Positions 36,220 through 45,155 are shown, counted from the stretch's first letter. The stretch is DNA of 64,000 nucleotides from JTS-AC122 sp050246015 (GCA_050246015.1 JBFWWU010000018.1:1-64000), one strand, 5' to 3'. Notes: generated by a model from the sequence alone, not told the origin. Program-made: numbers and translations.

Positions 36220-36248
36220 TTGCACGAACGGAGGATTGGGTAGACTAT
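36220..36248 (+). promoter_or_regulatory. Candidate promoter of the RRM gene with structured leader
   Basis: TTGCAC at 36220-36225, a 17-base spacer and GACTAT at 36243-36248. The leader to 36392 is about 138 bases and contains a stem gccgcgct/agcgcggc, a second stem aggac/gtcct and GC-rich pairing before the gaggt ribosome site. This could be a temperature- or protein-responsive leader, but that is inference. Confidence 0.5.
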
Positions 36249-36392
36249 TTTGCCGGCCGCGCTGTTGGAGCGCGGCACGGTCGCACGTGGAGGACGACTG
36301 TGGTCCTAAGCGGAGCGGCTGGTCTTGGCCGGGGCGTGCCCGACGCGCCGGTCAGGAAGTCGAATCACGTTGAGTCGGGCGAGGTTCTAGCG

Positions 36393-36806
36393 GTGAACAT
36401 TTACGTCGGAAATCTGCCTTATACGACCACGGACCAGGAACTTGAATCGCTGTTCGCTCAGCACGGCCAGATCACCAGTGCGCGGGTGATGATCGACCGC
36501 GAAACAGGTCGCTCGCGCGGGTTCGGATTCGTCGAGATGGCCAATGACAACGAGGCCCGCAACGCGATCCAAGCCTTGAACGGCCACCAGATGAACGGAC
36601 GCCCGCTCACATGCAACGAAGCCCGACCGAAAGAGCAGCGCGGCGGTGGGTTCGGCGGCGGTGGCGGCGGAGGCGGATGGCGCGGCGGTGGTGGTGGCGG
36701 CCGAGGGGGCGGTGGCGGATACGGCGGCGGCGGCGGGCGACGTGGCGGCGGTGGGGGGGGTGGGGGGTACGGCGACCGCGGCGGCGATTCCGGCGGCGGC
36801 TGGTAA
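36393..36806 (+). CDS. RRM RNA-binding protein with Gly/Arg-rich tail
   Basis: A 137-residue protein. A single RNA-recognition motif covers about 1-80, with RNP2 (IYVGNL, 3-8) and RNP1 (RGFGFVEM, about 42-49). The rest is a Gly/Arg/Tyr-rich tail of GGGG and GYGG blocks, the form of bacterial cold-inducible RBPs. It probably acts as an RNA chaperone. The start is GTG at 36393, with gaggt 7 bases upstream; the codons before it do not look like protein. It has its own promoter and its own terminator, so it is a single-gene unit. Confidence 0.88.
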   Translation: MNIYVGNLPYTTTDQELESLFAQHGQITSARVMIDRETGRSRGFGFVEMANDNEARNAIQALNGHQMNGRPLTCNEARPKEQRGGGFGGGGGGGGWRGGGGGGRGGGGGYGGGGGRRGGGGGGGGYGDRGGDSGGGW

Positions 36807-36837
36807 GCCTCGCTCCTTCTCTGCATCCACAACCATG

Positions 36838-36864
36838 CCCGGGGACCTTCTCCCCGGGTTTTTT
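36838..36864 (+). terminator. Rho-independent terminator after the RRM gene
   Basis: An 8-bp stem cccgggga/tccccggg with a 5-base loop and six T residues, 32 bases past the stop. Confidence 0.9.
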
Positions 36865-37027
36865 CTTGCCCGCGACGCCCGCGGCTCGCGCGCCGCCCGT
36901 GCCGCCCGGACGCTCGCGTCGAGCCGACATAGAGTTGCCGCGCGGCGTCGTCAGCACGACGGCCCGCACGATCGCTGCCTCGGGTCCACAAACCGGTGGC
37001 CAACGAAGGGCCGAATCTGGATCGCGC

Positions 37028-37630
37028 ATGGAAACGCCCGCACCTCATGAAGTCACCCAGTTGCTCGCCGCGGTCAGCGAAGGCGACTCTCACGCCGCGG
37101 CTCAGTTGCTGCCCCTGGTCTACGACGAACTTCGCAAACTGGCCAAGTCGCGGATGGCGCACGAGCCGGCGGGCGGCGCGGGGATGACGCTCCAGCCGAC
37201 CGCGCTGGTGCACGAGGCGTACCTGCGCCTGCTGGGAGACACCCAGGTCGGCTGGGACAACCGCGGGCACTTCTTCGCCGCCGCCGCCCTTGCCATGCGC
37301 CGCATCCTGGTCGAGCGGGCCCGAAGCCGCAACCGGATCAAGCGCGGCGGCGGGCGGGCCAAGGTCGAACTCAACGAAGCCCTGCTCTCCACCGAGCCGC
37401 CGTCGGACGAACTCTTGACGCTCGACGACGCGCTGACCAAACTCGAGCAGTACGACAAGCGCAAGGCGGAGGTGGTGATGCTGCGGTACTTCGCGGGGCT
37501 GAGCATCGAAGATACCGCGGCGGCGATGGGGCTTTCGCCGGCGACCGTGAAGAATGAGTGGATGTTCGCCCGCGCGTGGCTGCACCGCGAGGTCGCCAAG
37601 GACGACCAGGGCGGGGCGTCGCAGGAATAG
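37028..37630 (+). CDS. ECF-type RNA polymerase sigma factor (planctomycete type)
   Basis: A 200-residue sigma factor. Region 2 is around LLPLVYDELRKLAKSRM...LVHEAYLRLL and GHFFAAAALAMRRILVERAR. Region 4 is a helix-turn-helix, LTLDDALTKL...VMLRYFAGLSIEDTAAAMGLSPATVKNEW. The form matches the large planctomycete ECF group that is often paired with protein kinases. No anti-sigma gene is adjacent. The kinase gene starts 28 bases downstream, suggesting that kinase and sigma factor act in one signalling path. The start ATG at 37028 begins the domain; the frame upstream is antisense-like filler. Confidence 0.88.
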   Translation: METPAPHEVTQLLAAVSEGDSHAAAQLLPLVYDELRKLAKSRMAHEPAGGAGMTLQPTALVHEAYLRLLGDTQVGWDNRGHFFAAAALAMRRILVERARSRNRIKRGGGRAKVELNEALLSTEPPSDELLTLDDALTKLEQYDKRKAEVVMLRYFAGLSIEDTAAAMGLSPATVKNEWMFARAWLHREVAKDDQGGASQE

Positions 37631-37657
37631 CGGGGGGGCAGACAGGCAGGGAGCCGC

Positions 37658-40600
37658 GTGCGAAACGACAGGCAACGACTCGTGGAGGAGATCTTCGTCG
37701 AGGCGGCGAGCGCCCCACCGGACGCGCGTGCGGCGATCCTCGACCAGCGGTGCCGCTCGGATCAGGCTCTGCGCGACGAGATCATGTCGCTCTTGAGTGT
37801 GCACGAGGAGCAGACGGGGGTGCTGGACGTCCCGCAGCCGCTGACGATGGGGGTGATGAAGCAGATATCGGGCCTGCTGCGGACGGACGACGCGCAGTTG
37901 CCCGCCGACGGCCGCATCGGCGCGTACCACGTGCTGCGGGTGATCGGGTCCGGTGGGATGGGCGTGGTATACCTGGCCGAGCAGGAGCGCCCGCGGCGGA
38001 CGGTGGCGCTGAAGGTGATCCGCCGCGGCGTCGCGACGCCGTCGCTCCTGCGACGGTTCGAGCACGAGGCCGAGGTGCTGGGTCGGCTTCACCACCCCGG
38101 GATCGCGCAGATCTACGAGGCGGGTGTGGCGGACTACGGGTTCGGACCGCAGCCGTACATCGCGATGGAATACGTCGATGGCCGGCAACTGCTCGAATAC
38201 GCGGAGGTGAACCGGCTGGGGACGCGAGAGCGGCTGGCGCTGGTCATGCGGATCTGCGACGCCGTGCAGCACGCGCACCAGCGCGGGGTCATCCACCGCG
38301 ACCTCAAGCCGGCGAACATACTCGTTCAGGCCGAGGACACGACGCTGCAGGCGGTGACCAAGGCCGAGACGCGGTCGCTGGCGATGTTCGCCGGGGTGGG
38401 CCAGCCCAAGGTGCTGGACTTCGGCGTGGCGCGGATCGCCGACGGACGCCCGCAGGCGACGACGATGCGCACGAGCGTCGGACAACTCATCGGCACGCTC
38501 GCCTACATGAGCCCCGAGCAGTTCGGAGCGGACACGCGAGAGATCGACACGCGCACGGACGTGTACTCGCTGGGCGTGGTGATGTTCCAGTTGCTCACCG
38601 GGAAACTGCCCTTCGACGTCGCGAACCGCGCCCTGCCCGAAGCGGTGCGGATGATCAAGGACGAGGAGCCGACGCGGCTTTCGACGGTCAACAAGACCTT
38701 CCGCGGCGACCTGGACACGATCGTGTACAAGTCGCTGGAGAAGGACCGGAACCGCCGGTATCAGTCCGCCGCCGAACTGGGCGCCGACATCCAGCGGTTC
38801 CTGCTCGATGAGCCGATCGCGGCGAAACGAGACTCGTCGATGTACCTGCTGAGCAAGAAACTGCGCCGGTACCGAGGCGTGATGATCGCGGCTTCGATCG
38901 CGCTGGTCGCGCTCGTCGCGCTGGCGGTCAAGTCGTTCATGTCCGCGTGGGAATACAAGGCGATCGCCGCGGCGGAGAAACTCGCGACGGATTCCGAGCG
39001 GATCGCCCGGGAGCAGGCCAGTTCGCTCAACGCCCGCCTGCGCGAGGAACTGGCCGCGTCGAACATCGAGCGTGGTCGGCTCGAGGCCGCTACCGGAAAC
39101 GTCCTGCTCGCCGAGGACGTCCTCTGGCCGGTCTATCTCGGCAGCGAAGGTTCGCGCCAGGCCAAGTGGGCGCTGTGGGAGATGTACTCGCGTTTCCCGT
39201 GCGTGCGCAGCACGCCGCTGGGGGGCGAAGTCATCGCGTCGGCCTTTTCGCCCGACGGGTCGCAGGTCGTCGTGGTCATGCGCGATCAGTCGGTGCGGGT
39301 GCACAGCGTGGAGGACGGGAAGCGGGTGCGGACGATCCAGGGGTTGCCGAGAGGCATCACGCAGGTGTCGTACGCGCCCGACGGGCGCCGGCTCCTCTTC
39401 GGCAGCGGGTCCGGACTTGCGACCATCGTCGAGTTGGATTCCGATCCGCCCCGGCTGACACCCCTGAGTGACAAGCCCGTCCACGCCGGGGCCGTCACCG
39501 CGTCGTGCTGGAGTCCCAACGGGCGGTATTTCGCGACCGGCGGGCGCGACAAGTTCGTGCGGGTATGGAACGCCTCGACCCTGGAACTGCTCAGTGAGCA
39601 GTCGCACGGCGCCGAACTGAAGGCAATCGCCTTCTCGCCCGATTCCATGCAGGTCGCTACCGGCGGGTTCGAACTGGGCGGGAACACGCCGATCAAACTG
39701 TGGCAGGTGCCCACCGGCGTCCTGGCCGATGAGTTCGATGCGCAGTCGATGGGCGTGACGGCCCTGCGGTTCTCGCCTGACGATGCGCAGTTGCTCGTCG
39801 GGTTCTCCACCCGCCTGCTCGGCGTGATCGACATTGAATCGCACGACATGCGGGTCCCGTCGACCAGGTTCAACTGGGCGGTGAACTGCATCGACGTGAG
39901 CCGGAACGGCGCGCGGCTGCTCGCCTGCGGCGGCGCGTCGCCGATGGTCTGCCTGCTCCCCTCCGGCGACGAACTCATGCAACTCGCCCAGCACGAGTCC
40001 TATGTGTGCTCCGGGAAGATCCTCAGCGGCGCGGGCGCCGCGACGCTCTCGTATGACGGGACGCTCAAGCGATGGGATGCCCGGAAGGCACGCGGGATGC
40101 TCGGCGTCGGCGGGTTCGGTTCGTGGTGCTTCGGTACCGCCTACTCGCCCGACGGCAAAGTGCTCGCCGCCGCTTCCGGCGACGGCACCATCGTCCTGGC
40201 GGACCCCGAATCGCGCAAACGCATCCACACCGTCTCGACCGGGCCCAACGTGCGCACGCGCCCGGTCCTGTTCTTCGAGAACGGCGCCAAACTGCTTGCC
40301 GGGAGTGACGACGGGCTGGTTCGCATCATCGACGTGACCGCCGGGCAGGTGCTTGACACCATCTCCACCATGCCGGCGAGGATGGAGATCTTCGCATTGG
40401 CGCTGCACCCGGACGGGCATACGCTCGCCGCGTCGTGCGCCGACCGCTCCGTGCGCATCTGGGACCTGCGCGACAAGAAACTGGTGCACACGATCACCGG
40501 GCTGTACGACCGCTCGGAGGGGGCCGTGTTCACCCACGATGGAGAGCGGCTGATCGTCAGCGGCGCGCCGTCGGGCGTCAACGTGTACCGATCCCGCGAC

Positions 40601-41050
40601 TGGTCGCTTGATCAGAACCTGACCGGCTCGGGCCAAGCCTGGTGCGTCGCGATCAGCCCCGACGGCACTCGCCTGGCCGCGAGCACATGGGAAAACAACA
40701 TCGACTTGTGGGAGGTGGGGACGTGGAAACGCCTCCCCAGCCTGGCCGGTCACCGTGGCCTGTCGTCTACCGTCGCGTTCTCGCCCGACGGCGCGCTGCT
40801 CGCCTCGGGCGGTGATGACGCCACCGTTCGCATCTGGGACATGCAGACCCTGCGATGCCTGGCGACGATCGAGACCGCGCACGGCGAATCGACCGGCCTC
40901 TCGTTTCATCCCAGCGGACGCTACCTCACCACCGGGTGCCAGAGCCAGATGGTCGTGACGTGGGATCTTGAGAAGAACCTCGACTGCATCGATGGCAACC
41001 TCGCCTTCCAACTCCAGCGGGTCGAGTCACTCAAGCAGAAGTCGCGGTAA
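37658..41050 (+). CDS. Serine/threonine protein kinase with transmembrane helix and WD40 propeller
   Basis: A 1130-residue protein starting at GTG. A Hanks-type kinase domain spans about 88-385: glycine loop IGSGGMGVVYLAEQ near 97, catalytic Lys in VALKVI near 117, HRDLKPANIL near 212, DFGVARI near 254, SPEQ near 285. A transmembrane helix at about 408-425 is followed by a short coiled coil (about 435-485) and about twelve WD40-type repeats (FSPDG, VRVWN, IRIWDL forms) to the end, forming one or two propellers. The first 85 residues contain a helical segment common to these kinases. The cytoplasmic kinase probably phosphorylates a partner such as the upstream sigma factor, an inference from synteny. 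Confidence 0.9.
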   Translation: MRNDRQRLVEEIFVEAASAPPDARAAILDQRCRSDQALRDEIMSLLSVHEEQTGVLDVPQPLTMGVMKQISGLLRTDDAQLPADGRIGAYHVLRVIGSGGMGVVYLAEQERPRRTVALKVIRRGVATPSLLRRFEHEAEVLGRLHHPGIAQIYEAGVADYGFGPQPYIAMEYVDGRQLLEYAEVNRLGTRERLALVMRICDAVQHAHQRGVIHRDLKPANILVQAEDTTLQAVTKAETRSLAMFAGVGQPKVLDFGVARIADGRPQATTMRTSVGQLIGTLAYMSPEQFGADTREIDTRTDVYSLGVVMFQLLTGKLPFDVANRALPEAVRMIKDEEPTRLSTVNKTFRGDLDTIVYKSLEKDRNRRYQSAAELGADIQRFLLDEPIAAKRDSSMYLLSKKLRRYRGVMIAASIALVALVALAVKSFMSAWEYKAIAAAEKLATDSERIAREQASSLNARLREELAASNIERGRLEAATGNVLLAEDVLWPVYLGSEGSRQAKWALWEMYSRFPCVRSTPLGGEVIASAFSPDGSQVVVVMRDQSVRVHSVEDGKRVRTIQGLPRGITQVSYAPDGRRLLFGSGSGLATIVELDSDPPRLTPLSDKPVHAGAVTASCWSPNGRYFATGGRDKFVRVWNASTLELLSEQSHGAELKAIAFSPDSMQVATGGFELGGNTPIKLWQVPTGVLADEFDAQSMGVTALRFSPDDAQLLVGFSTRLLGVIDIESHDMRVPSTRFNWAVNCIDVSRNGARLLACGGASPMVCLLPSGDELMQLAQHESYVCSGKILSGAGAATLSYDGTLKRWDARKARGMLGVGGFGSWCFGTAYSPDGKVLAAASGDGTIVLADPESRKRIHTVSTGPNVRTRPVLFFENGAKLLAGSDDGLVRIIDVTAGQVLDTISTMPARMEIFALALHPDGHTLAASCADRSVRIWDLRDKKLVHTITGLYDRSEGAVFTHDGERLIVSGAPSGVNVYRSRDWSLDQNLTGSGQAWCVAISPDGTRLAASTWENNIDLWEVGTWKRLPSLAGHRGLSSTVAFSPDGALLASGGDDATVRIWDMQTLRCLATIETAHGESTGLSFHPSGRYLTTGCQSQMVVTWDLEKNLDCIDGNLAFQLQRVESLKQKSR

Positions 41051-41055
41051 CCAGA

Positions 41056-41409
41056 CTACGCCTTGCCGGCGACGTACGGCATGATCTGCACGAGCATCAG
41101 CGTCGCCAGCACCAGCACCAGGATCCATATGAGCGCCGCGTCCAGCACGCGGATCTTGAAGTACGCCCACAGGACCAGGAACAGCACGACAAGCCCCATC
41201 GAGCCGGCGATCCACTTCTCCGGCCAGTTCAGATCATCGGGGATCATCCACATCGTGGCGCGACGCGCCACGGCGGGGAGCATCAGCATGCCGATGATGT
41301 CGAACCACGTCGGCTCGGGCTGGTCCGCGCGCCGGCATCCCCAGCGGATCAGCCGACCGCAGCCCCAGAAGTACGAGATCGCCAGCGCGATGGCAAAGAG
41401 CGTAATCAT
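41056..41409 (-). CDS. Small hypothetical membrane protein
   Basis: A 117-residue protein with hydrophobic segments at about 1-18, 68-87 and 90-112, so probably three membrane helices with a short polar loop (CRRADQPEPTWFDIIG). Not recognised. The stop is only 6 bases from the kinase stop (convergent), so the two 3' ends abut. The ATG at 41409 lacks an obvious ribosome site because the upstream sequence is poly-G. Confidence 0.55.
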   Translation of the reverse strand: MITLFAIALAISYFWGCGRLIRWGCRRADQPEPTWFDIIGMLMLPAVARRATMWMIPDDLNWPEKWIAGSMGLVVLFLVLWAYFKIRVLDAALIWILVLVLATLMLVQIMPYVAGKA

Positions 41410-41418
41410 GGCGCGAGC

Positions 41419-41459
41419 GGGGGGGAGCGGGGGGTGGGGGGGGTGGGGGGGGTGGGGGG
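41419..41459. repeat. G-rich tract between minus-strand genes
   Basis: About 41 bases of G-runs spaced by single T or A. It lies directly upstream of the small membrane protein gene and downstream of the amidohydrolase gene, on the minus strand as C-runs. Confidence 0.8.
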
Positions 41460-41461
41460 AG

Positions 41462-42895
41462 TCAGCGGCGCTCGGCGCTTCGCTGTTGTCGGTACTTCTC
41501 GCGGTACTTCTTTTCGAGTTCCGTCTGCTTGTTGGAGAGGTCGATCCGCTTTCCCTGGATGAATGCCATGTCGATCCTGGTCGTCAGTTCGAGGGGGTTG
41601 CCGTCGGTGACGATGAGGGTGGCGGACTTGCCGGGGTCGATGGAGCCGAGCGACTCCGCCGCTCCGAGTATTTCCGCCGCCGACAATGTGACGCTGCGGA
41701 TCGCCGCGTCCATGTCAAGTCCGTACCCAACCGCCCGCCCGGCGTTGTAAGGCAGGTTGCGCTCGTGAGGCGTCTCTTCGCCGCTGGCCAGGCACCACTT
41801 CACGCCCGCCGCTTCGAGTTTCGCGGGGATCGTGAAGGGTTCGTCGAACGCGGCGTCGTCGCGGCGCGGCATGGTGTGCACCCCGGTGAGAATCACGGGG
41901 ACGTTGTGACGCTTGAGCAGGTCCGCGGCCTGCACCGACTCGCGTCCGCCCACGATCACGCCGCGAAGTCCCATCCGGTTGCAGAACTCCACCGCCGATG
42001 TGATCTGGTCGTAGTCCTGCGCCATGATGAACACCGGCGAGCGCGGATCGGGGACCTGGGGGAAACTCTGTTTGTCCGGGCCGCCGGGCGCCTCGCGACC
42101 GTCGGCGGCGGCTGGCGGGAACACGTTTCGCATCGCTTCCCAGCGCAGATCGGTCGGCGCGGCGGCATCCGTCGGCGCCTTGGCCCTCGCGTACGCACGC
42201 GCCATCGTGAACGTGTCCTCGATCCGCTGCATGTTCTGGCGGATGTTCTTCAGTTGCTCTTCATCCGACGTCTGCATCCACCAGGCACTGATGGGGCGAG
42301 ACATCGGCCAGTTGACGATCACCCCGGCATCGTCCTTGACCGTCATGTCTTCCCACGTCCACCCGTCCAGCACCAGCACGCTGGCGCGCCCCGGGATCGT
42401 CCCACCGGTGGGGAACACGCCCGCCGCCAGGATCCCGTTGGAGCGTGTCACGGGGATCAGCGTCGAATCCGGGTTGACACCGACGGCGGCGCGGACTTCC
42501 GGCGACACCCCCCCCGAGCCGACCTCGCTCATGTCGTTGGAAGCCCGGACCGTCGCGATCTCTGTGAGCCCGAGTTGTGAGTACGCCGCGATCATGCCGG
42601 GGAAGACGTGCTTGCCCGAGCCGTCGATGATCTGCACGTCGCTGGTGAGGCGCGGCAGGGCGGCCGCCTCCCCGACCCCCGTGATCTTCCCCTGATCGAA
42701 GATCACGTACCCGGACTCAATCGTCTTTCCTGATACCGTGTGCACCACGGCGCCGGTGATGGCGACCGGCTTCTCCTGCGCCGGAGCCTTCATGACCAGG
42801 TCCTGTGCCGGAGCCGCGCTTCCCATCGAAACGGCGAGCAGCGCGGGACACAGAACTCGACGCAGCAAACATGTGGCGTGCAGCATGGCCTTCAT
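41462..42895 (-). CDS. Amidohydrolase-like secreted protein that lacks the first metal motif
   Basis: A 477-residue protein with a signal peptide ending near SAAPAQDL. The architecture is that of imidazolonepropionase-like amidohydrolases: a first beta domain (ITGAVVHTVSGKTIESGYVI), then a barrel and the closing SLGSIDPGKSATLIVTDGNPLE. However, the position normally read PGxIDxHxH is FPGMIAAYSQLGL, so both metal-binding histidines are missing. The later EWCLASGEE region keeps some ligands. It is probably a catalytically altered or binding-only paralogue. The ATG at 42895 begins the signal peptide; one 27 bases earlier is in frame. The glycosyltransferase ends 36 bases upstream on the same strand. 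Confidence 0.75.
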   Translation of the reverse strand: MKAMLHATCLLRRVLCPALLAVSMGSAAPAQDLVMKAPAQEKPVAITGAVVHTVSGKTIESGYVIFDQGKITGVGEAAALPRLTSDVQIIDGSGKHVFPGMIAAYSQLGLTEIATVRASNDMSEVGSGGVSPEVRAAVGVNPDSTLIPVTRSNGILAAGVFPTGGTIPGRASVLVLDGWTWEDMTVKDDAGVIVNWPMSRPISAWWMQTSDEEQLKNIRQNMQRIEDTFTMARAYARAKAPTDAAAPTDLRWEAMRNVFPPAAADGREAPGGPDKQSFPQVPDPRSPVFIMAQDYDQITSAVEFCNRMGLRGVIVGGRESVQAADLLKRHNVPVILTGVHTMPRRDDAAFDEPFTIPAKLEAAGVKWCLASGEETPHERNLPYNAGRAVGYGLDMDAAIRSVTLSAAEILGAAESLGSIDPGKSATLIVTDGNPLELTTRIDMAFIQGKRIDLSNKQTELEKKYREKYRQQRSAERR

Positions 42896-42931
42896 GGTAT
42901 CAGTCCCCGCCTGCCCACGCACGCCCCGCAG

Positions 42932-44581
42932 TCAGCGAGGCTCGCTCGCCGGCGACCACGGCTCGGTCTGCAGTTCGGTGATCGTCAGATCCGCTCCCTG
43001 GAAAACGACGCGCTCATTCGGCCCGGGCCCGGCGCCATCCCGCGAGTGGTACGCGATGAGCGCACCGGCGGGCGGGGTGGGGGGGGTGGTGGGGGTGGAG
43101 GGGGGGCGACCGGGCAGCCGCTTGCCCGAGGTGTCGTGCGTCGGGATCGGCCATCGACCCGTGACGAGATACACGCGCGCCGCTCGGGAGCCGTTGAACG
43201 CCCCTTGCCATAGTGGCCGGCCCGGGTGTCTGGCGAGTTCCGCGAAGAAGTCGTCCCACTCCCGGCTCTGCGGCTTGTGCAGCGTAATCGGCGCCAGAGC
43301 GATGATCATCCCCGCCGCGACGGCCGCTGGAACCGCGACATCGCCGGCTCGCCGGGCCGCGCGGCGCACGACTCGCGGCGCGATGTTCACGATCCACAGC
43401 GCGCTGAGCCACGCGGCGGGGGCGTACAGCACCAGCAGGTAGCGCGGCCGCTTGTCGGGGAACGCGCTCAGCAGGACAAACCAGCCCAGCGTCCAGATCG
43501 TGAGCAGGGCCGCCAGCCCGGCCACTCGCGAGAGTCGCTGGCGCCGCACCAAGGCGACGAGGGCCAGGAGGCAGGTGAGGGCCCATGGCCACCCAGAGGC
43601 GGCGAGTTCACGCACGTAGTAGAAGGCGCTGGCGGCGGAACGGTTGACGTTGTCGGAGTCCCCCGCCGCGCGCTCCGCGATTTCCTTGCCGAAGTACTGC
43701 GTGGTAAATGCCTCGCCGTGCAGCGCGATCATGCTGACGTGCCACGGCGCGGCAACCAGGAGCGAGGTGACCAGGCAGACCAGCGGGGCGCGCCACCACC
43801 GCGGGCGTCGCTGGACAAGCCCCGCCGCCGCGAACATCGCCGGCGCGACCAGCCCCAGGAGCGGCTTGGTCATCAGCGCCGCGCCGACGAAGACGCCGGC
43901 CCCAACGGCGCTGCCCAACCACCGCGCCCGCGCCGGTCCCGCGCCGCCCACGCTCTCCATCGAGTCGCCCGGACCACCCGCCGCCAGCGACCGGGCTTGA
44001 CAGGCCAGCGCGCCGAAGAGGAACATCGCGTTCCACATGTCCAGCGACACGGCGTGCGCATGCCGGATGAACTCAAGCGTCGTCGCCAGGACGAGCCCGG
44101 CGGTGAGGGCGACGCGCGGGCCGCACGCCCGCCGCGCCGCGTGCACCAGCAGCACGATGGTGCCGGCGCCGGCGAGCACCGTCGGAAGCCGCGCCGCCCA
44201 CAACTCCGGCCCAAGCGCCCACAGCAACGCGCCGTGGATCCAGAACGCCAGAGGCGGCTTGTTGAAGTACGCCACGCCCCCTTCCCGTCCTCCCACACCC
44301 ATGAGCGTCCATAGCGCCGACGAGTTGCCCGACGCGGCGTCGGACCACGCCTGATGCGCAATCGCCGCGTACCACCCCGTGTCCACGCTGAACTCCCCCT
44401 GGTGAATCTTGGGCAGCGCCAGCGCCAGGAACACGACCACGGGGATGAGATAGAGGCGCCCCGCGGGACCCGCCCAGTGAAGCGACAAGACGTACCGGGC
44501 CGCCCGCGACGCGCCAGAACGTGAAGAAACGGGCGCGGCCCGAGCATCAGGATCCGCGAGCCCGGGGCGCGGCACGCTCAC
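42932..44581 (-). CDS. Family-39 type glycosyltransferase (ArnT/PMT-like membrane protein)
   Basis: A 549-residue multi-pass protein. The N-terminal loop contains the acidic motif GEFSVDTGWYAAIAHQAW, then GVAYFNKPPLAFWIHGALL and about ten hydrophobic segments, typical of GT39 enzymes that use polyprenyl-phosphate sugars. A low-complexity Pro/Thr insert (PPSTPTTPPTPPAG, about 490-503) sits in the C-terminal extracytoplasmic domain and is coded by a C-run. The start GTG overlaps the thioesterase stop by 4 bases (GTGA). It probably decorates a periplasmic or envelope acceptor. Confidence 0.82.
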   Translation of the reverse strand: MSVPRPGLADPDARAAPVSSRSGASRAARYVLSLHWAGPAGRLYLIPVVVFLALALPKIHQGEFSVDTGWYAAIAHQAWSDAASGNSSALWTLMGVGGREGGVAYFNKPPLAFWIHGALLWALGPELWAARLPTVLAGAGTIVLLVHAARRACGPRVALTAGLVLATTLEFIRHAHAVSLDMWNAMFLFGALACQARSLAAGGPGDSMESVGGAGPARARWLGSAVGAGVFVGAALMTKPLLGLVAPAMFAAAGLVQRRPRWWRAPLVCLVTSLLVAAPWHVSMIALHGEAFTTQYFGKEIAERAAGDSDNVNRSAASAFYYVRELAASGWPWALTCLLALVALVRRQRLSRVAGLAALLTIWTLGWFVLLSAFPDKRPRYLLVLYAPAAWLSALWIVNIAPRVVRRAARRAGDVAVPAAVAAGMIIALAPITLHKPQSREWDDFFAELARHPGRPLWQGAFNGSRAARVYLVTGRWPIPTHDTSGKRLPGRPPSTPTTPPTPPAGALIAYHSRDGAGPGPNERVVFQGADLTITELQTEPWSPASEPR

Positions 44582-45045
44582 GGCGTAGACCCTGTGCCGG
44601 GCGCGCGAACCGCATCGCTGATCGACGCCGGCGACGCAAACGGAATCGGCTTGCCCCCCGCGTCAACCGACACAAGCGTGAGGCTCGCTTCGGTGACGGG
44701 GACAACTTGGCCCGTGAGAAACCGCTCCGCCTCCACTTCAACGTGGACGGTCACGGAGGACGTGCCCGCGCGGACGGTGCGCGCATAGAAACACACCACG
44801 TCGCCCAGATGAACGGGCTTCTTGAACTCGACGCGGTCGAGCGCGACGGTCACCCAGCGGTGCACGCCGTGACGCCGCGCCTCGACAAACCCGGCCTGAT
44901 CGATGTAACTGAGGATCACCCCGCCGAAGATCGTGCCGTACTGGTTCGTGTCCCTCGGCAGCGTGACCACGCGCAGCGCGAGCCGGCGGTCGGGGTGGAG
45001 GTGCGTCGGCGTCGGCGGGGGGGTTGAGGGAGAGGGGGGGGACAT
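44578..45045 (-). CDS. Acyl-CoA thioesterase, hotdog fold
   Basis: A 155-residue protein of the YciA/acyl-CoA hydrolase group. The catalytic region is NQYGTIFGGVILSYIDQAG (about 35-53), with the typical Asn/Gly loop and conserved Asp. WVTVALDRVEFKKPVHLGDV and VEVEAERFLTG follow. It cleaves acyl-CoA thioesters in the cytoplasm. The first 15 residues are Pro/Ser/Thr-rich and coded by a C-run, so they may be a late addition or not translated. It overlaps the glycosyltransferase start by 4 bases and is likely co-transcribed with it. Confidence 0.85.
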   Translation of the reverse strand: MSPPSPSTPPPTPTHLHPDRRLALRVVTLPRDTNQYGTIFGGVILSYIDQAGFVEARRHGVHRWVTVALDRVEFKKPVHLGDVVCFYARTVRAGTSSVTVHVEVEAERFLTGQVVPVTEASLTLVSVDAGGKPIPFASPASISDAVRAPGTGSTP

Positions 45046-45066
45046 GCGGGAGGGTACGTAGGCCGC

Positions 45067-45155
45067 TCAACCGCCAATGAAGACCGCGGTGAGGAAATCG
45101 ATGAAGTCCGCGAAATGACCGGCGGTCCCGGTTGAAATCAGCGGGGGGTAGGAGA
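45067..45155 (-). pseudogene. Decayed GC-type dockerin tail
   Basis: In the 177-base gap between the thioesterase and the oxidoreductase, the minus strand first reads PPADFNRD and then, after an indel and frame change, ADFIDFLTAVFIGG followed by a stop. This matches the second half of the dockerin tails elsewhere in the window (ADFNRDG...SQDFFEFL...FFAGC). No upstream coding body remains. It looks like the leftover 3' end of a lost dockerin-protein gene. Confidence 0.6.

Noticed and set aside
36458..41011. A 1517-codon open frame on the minus strand opposite the RRM, sigma and kinase genes
   Set aside because: Its translation is Arg/Pro/His-rich without domains, and it mirrors three clearly recognisable plus-strand genes. 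It is an antisense artefact of high third-position GC.
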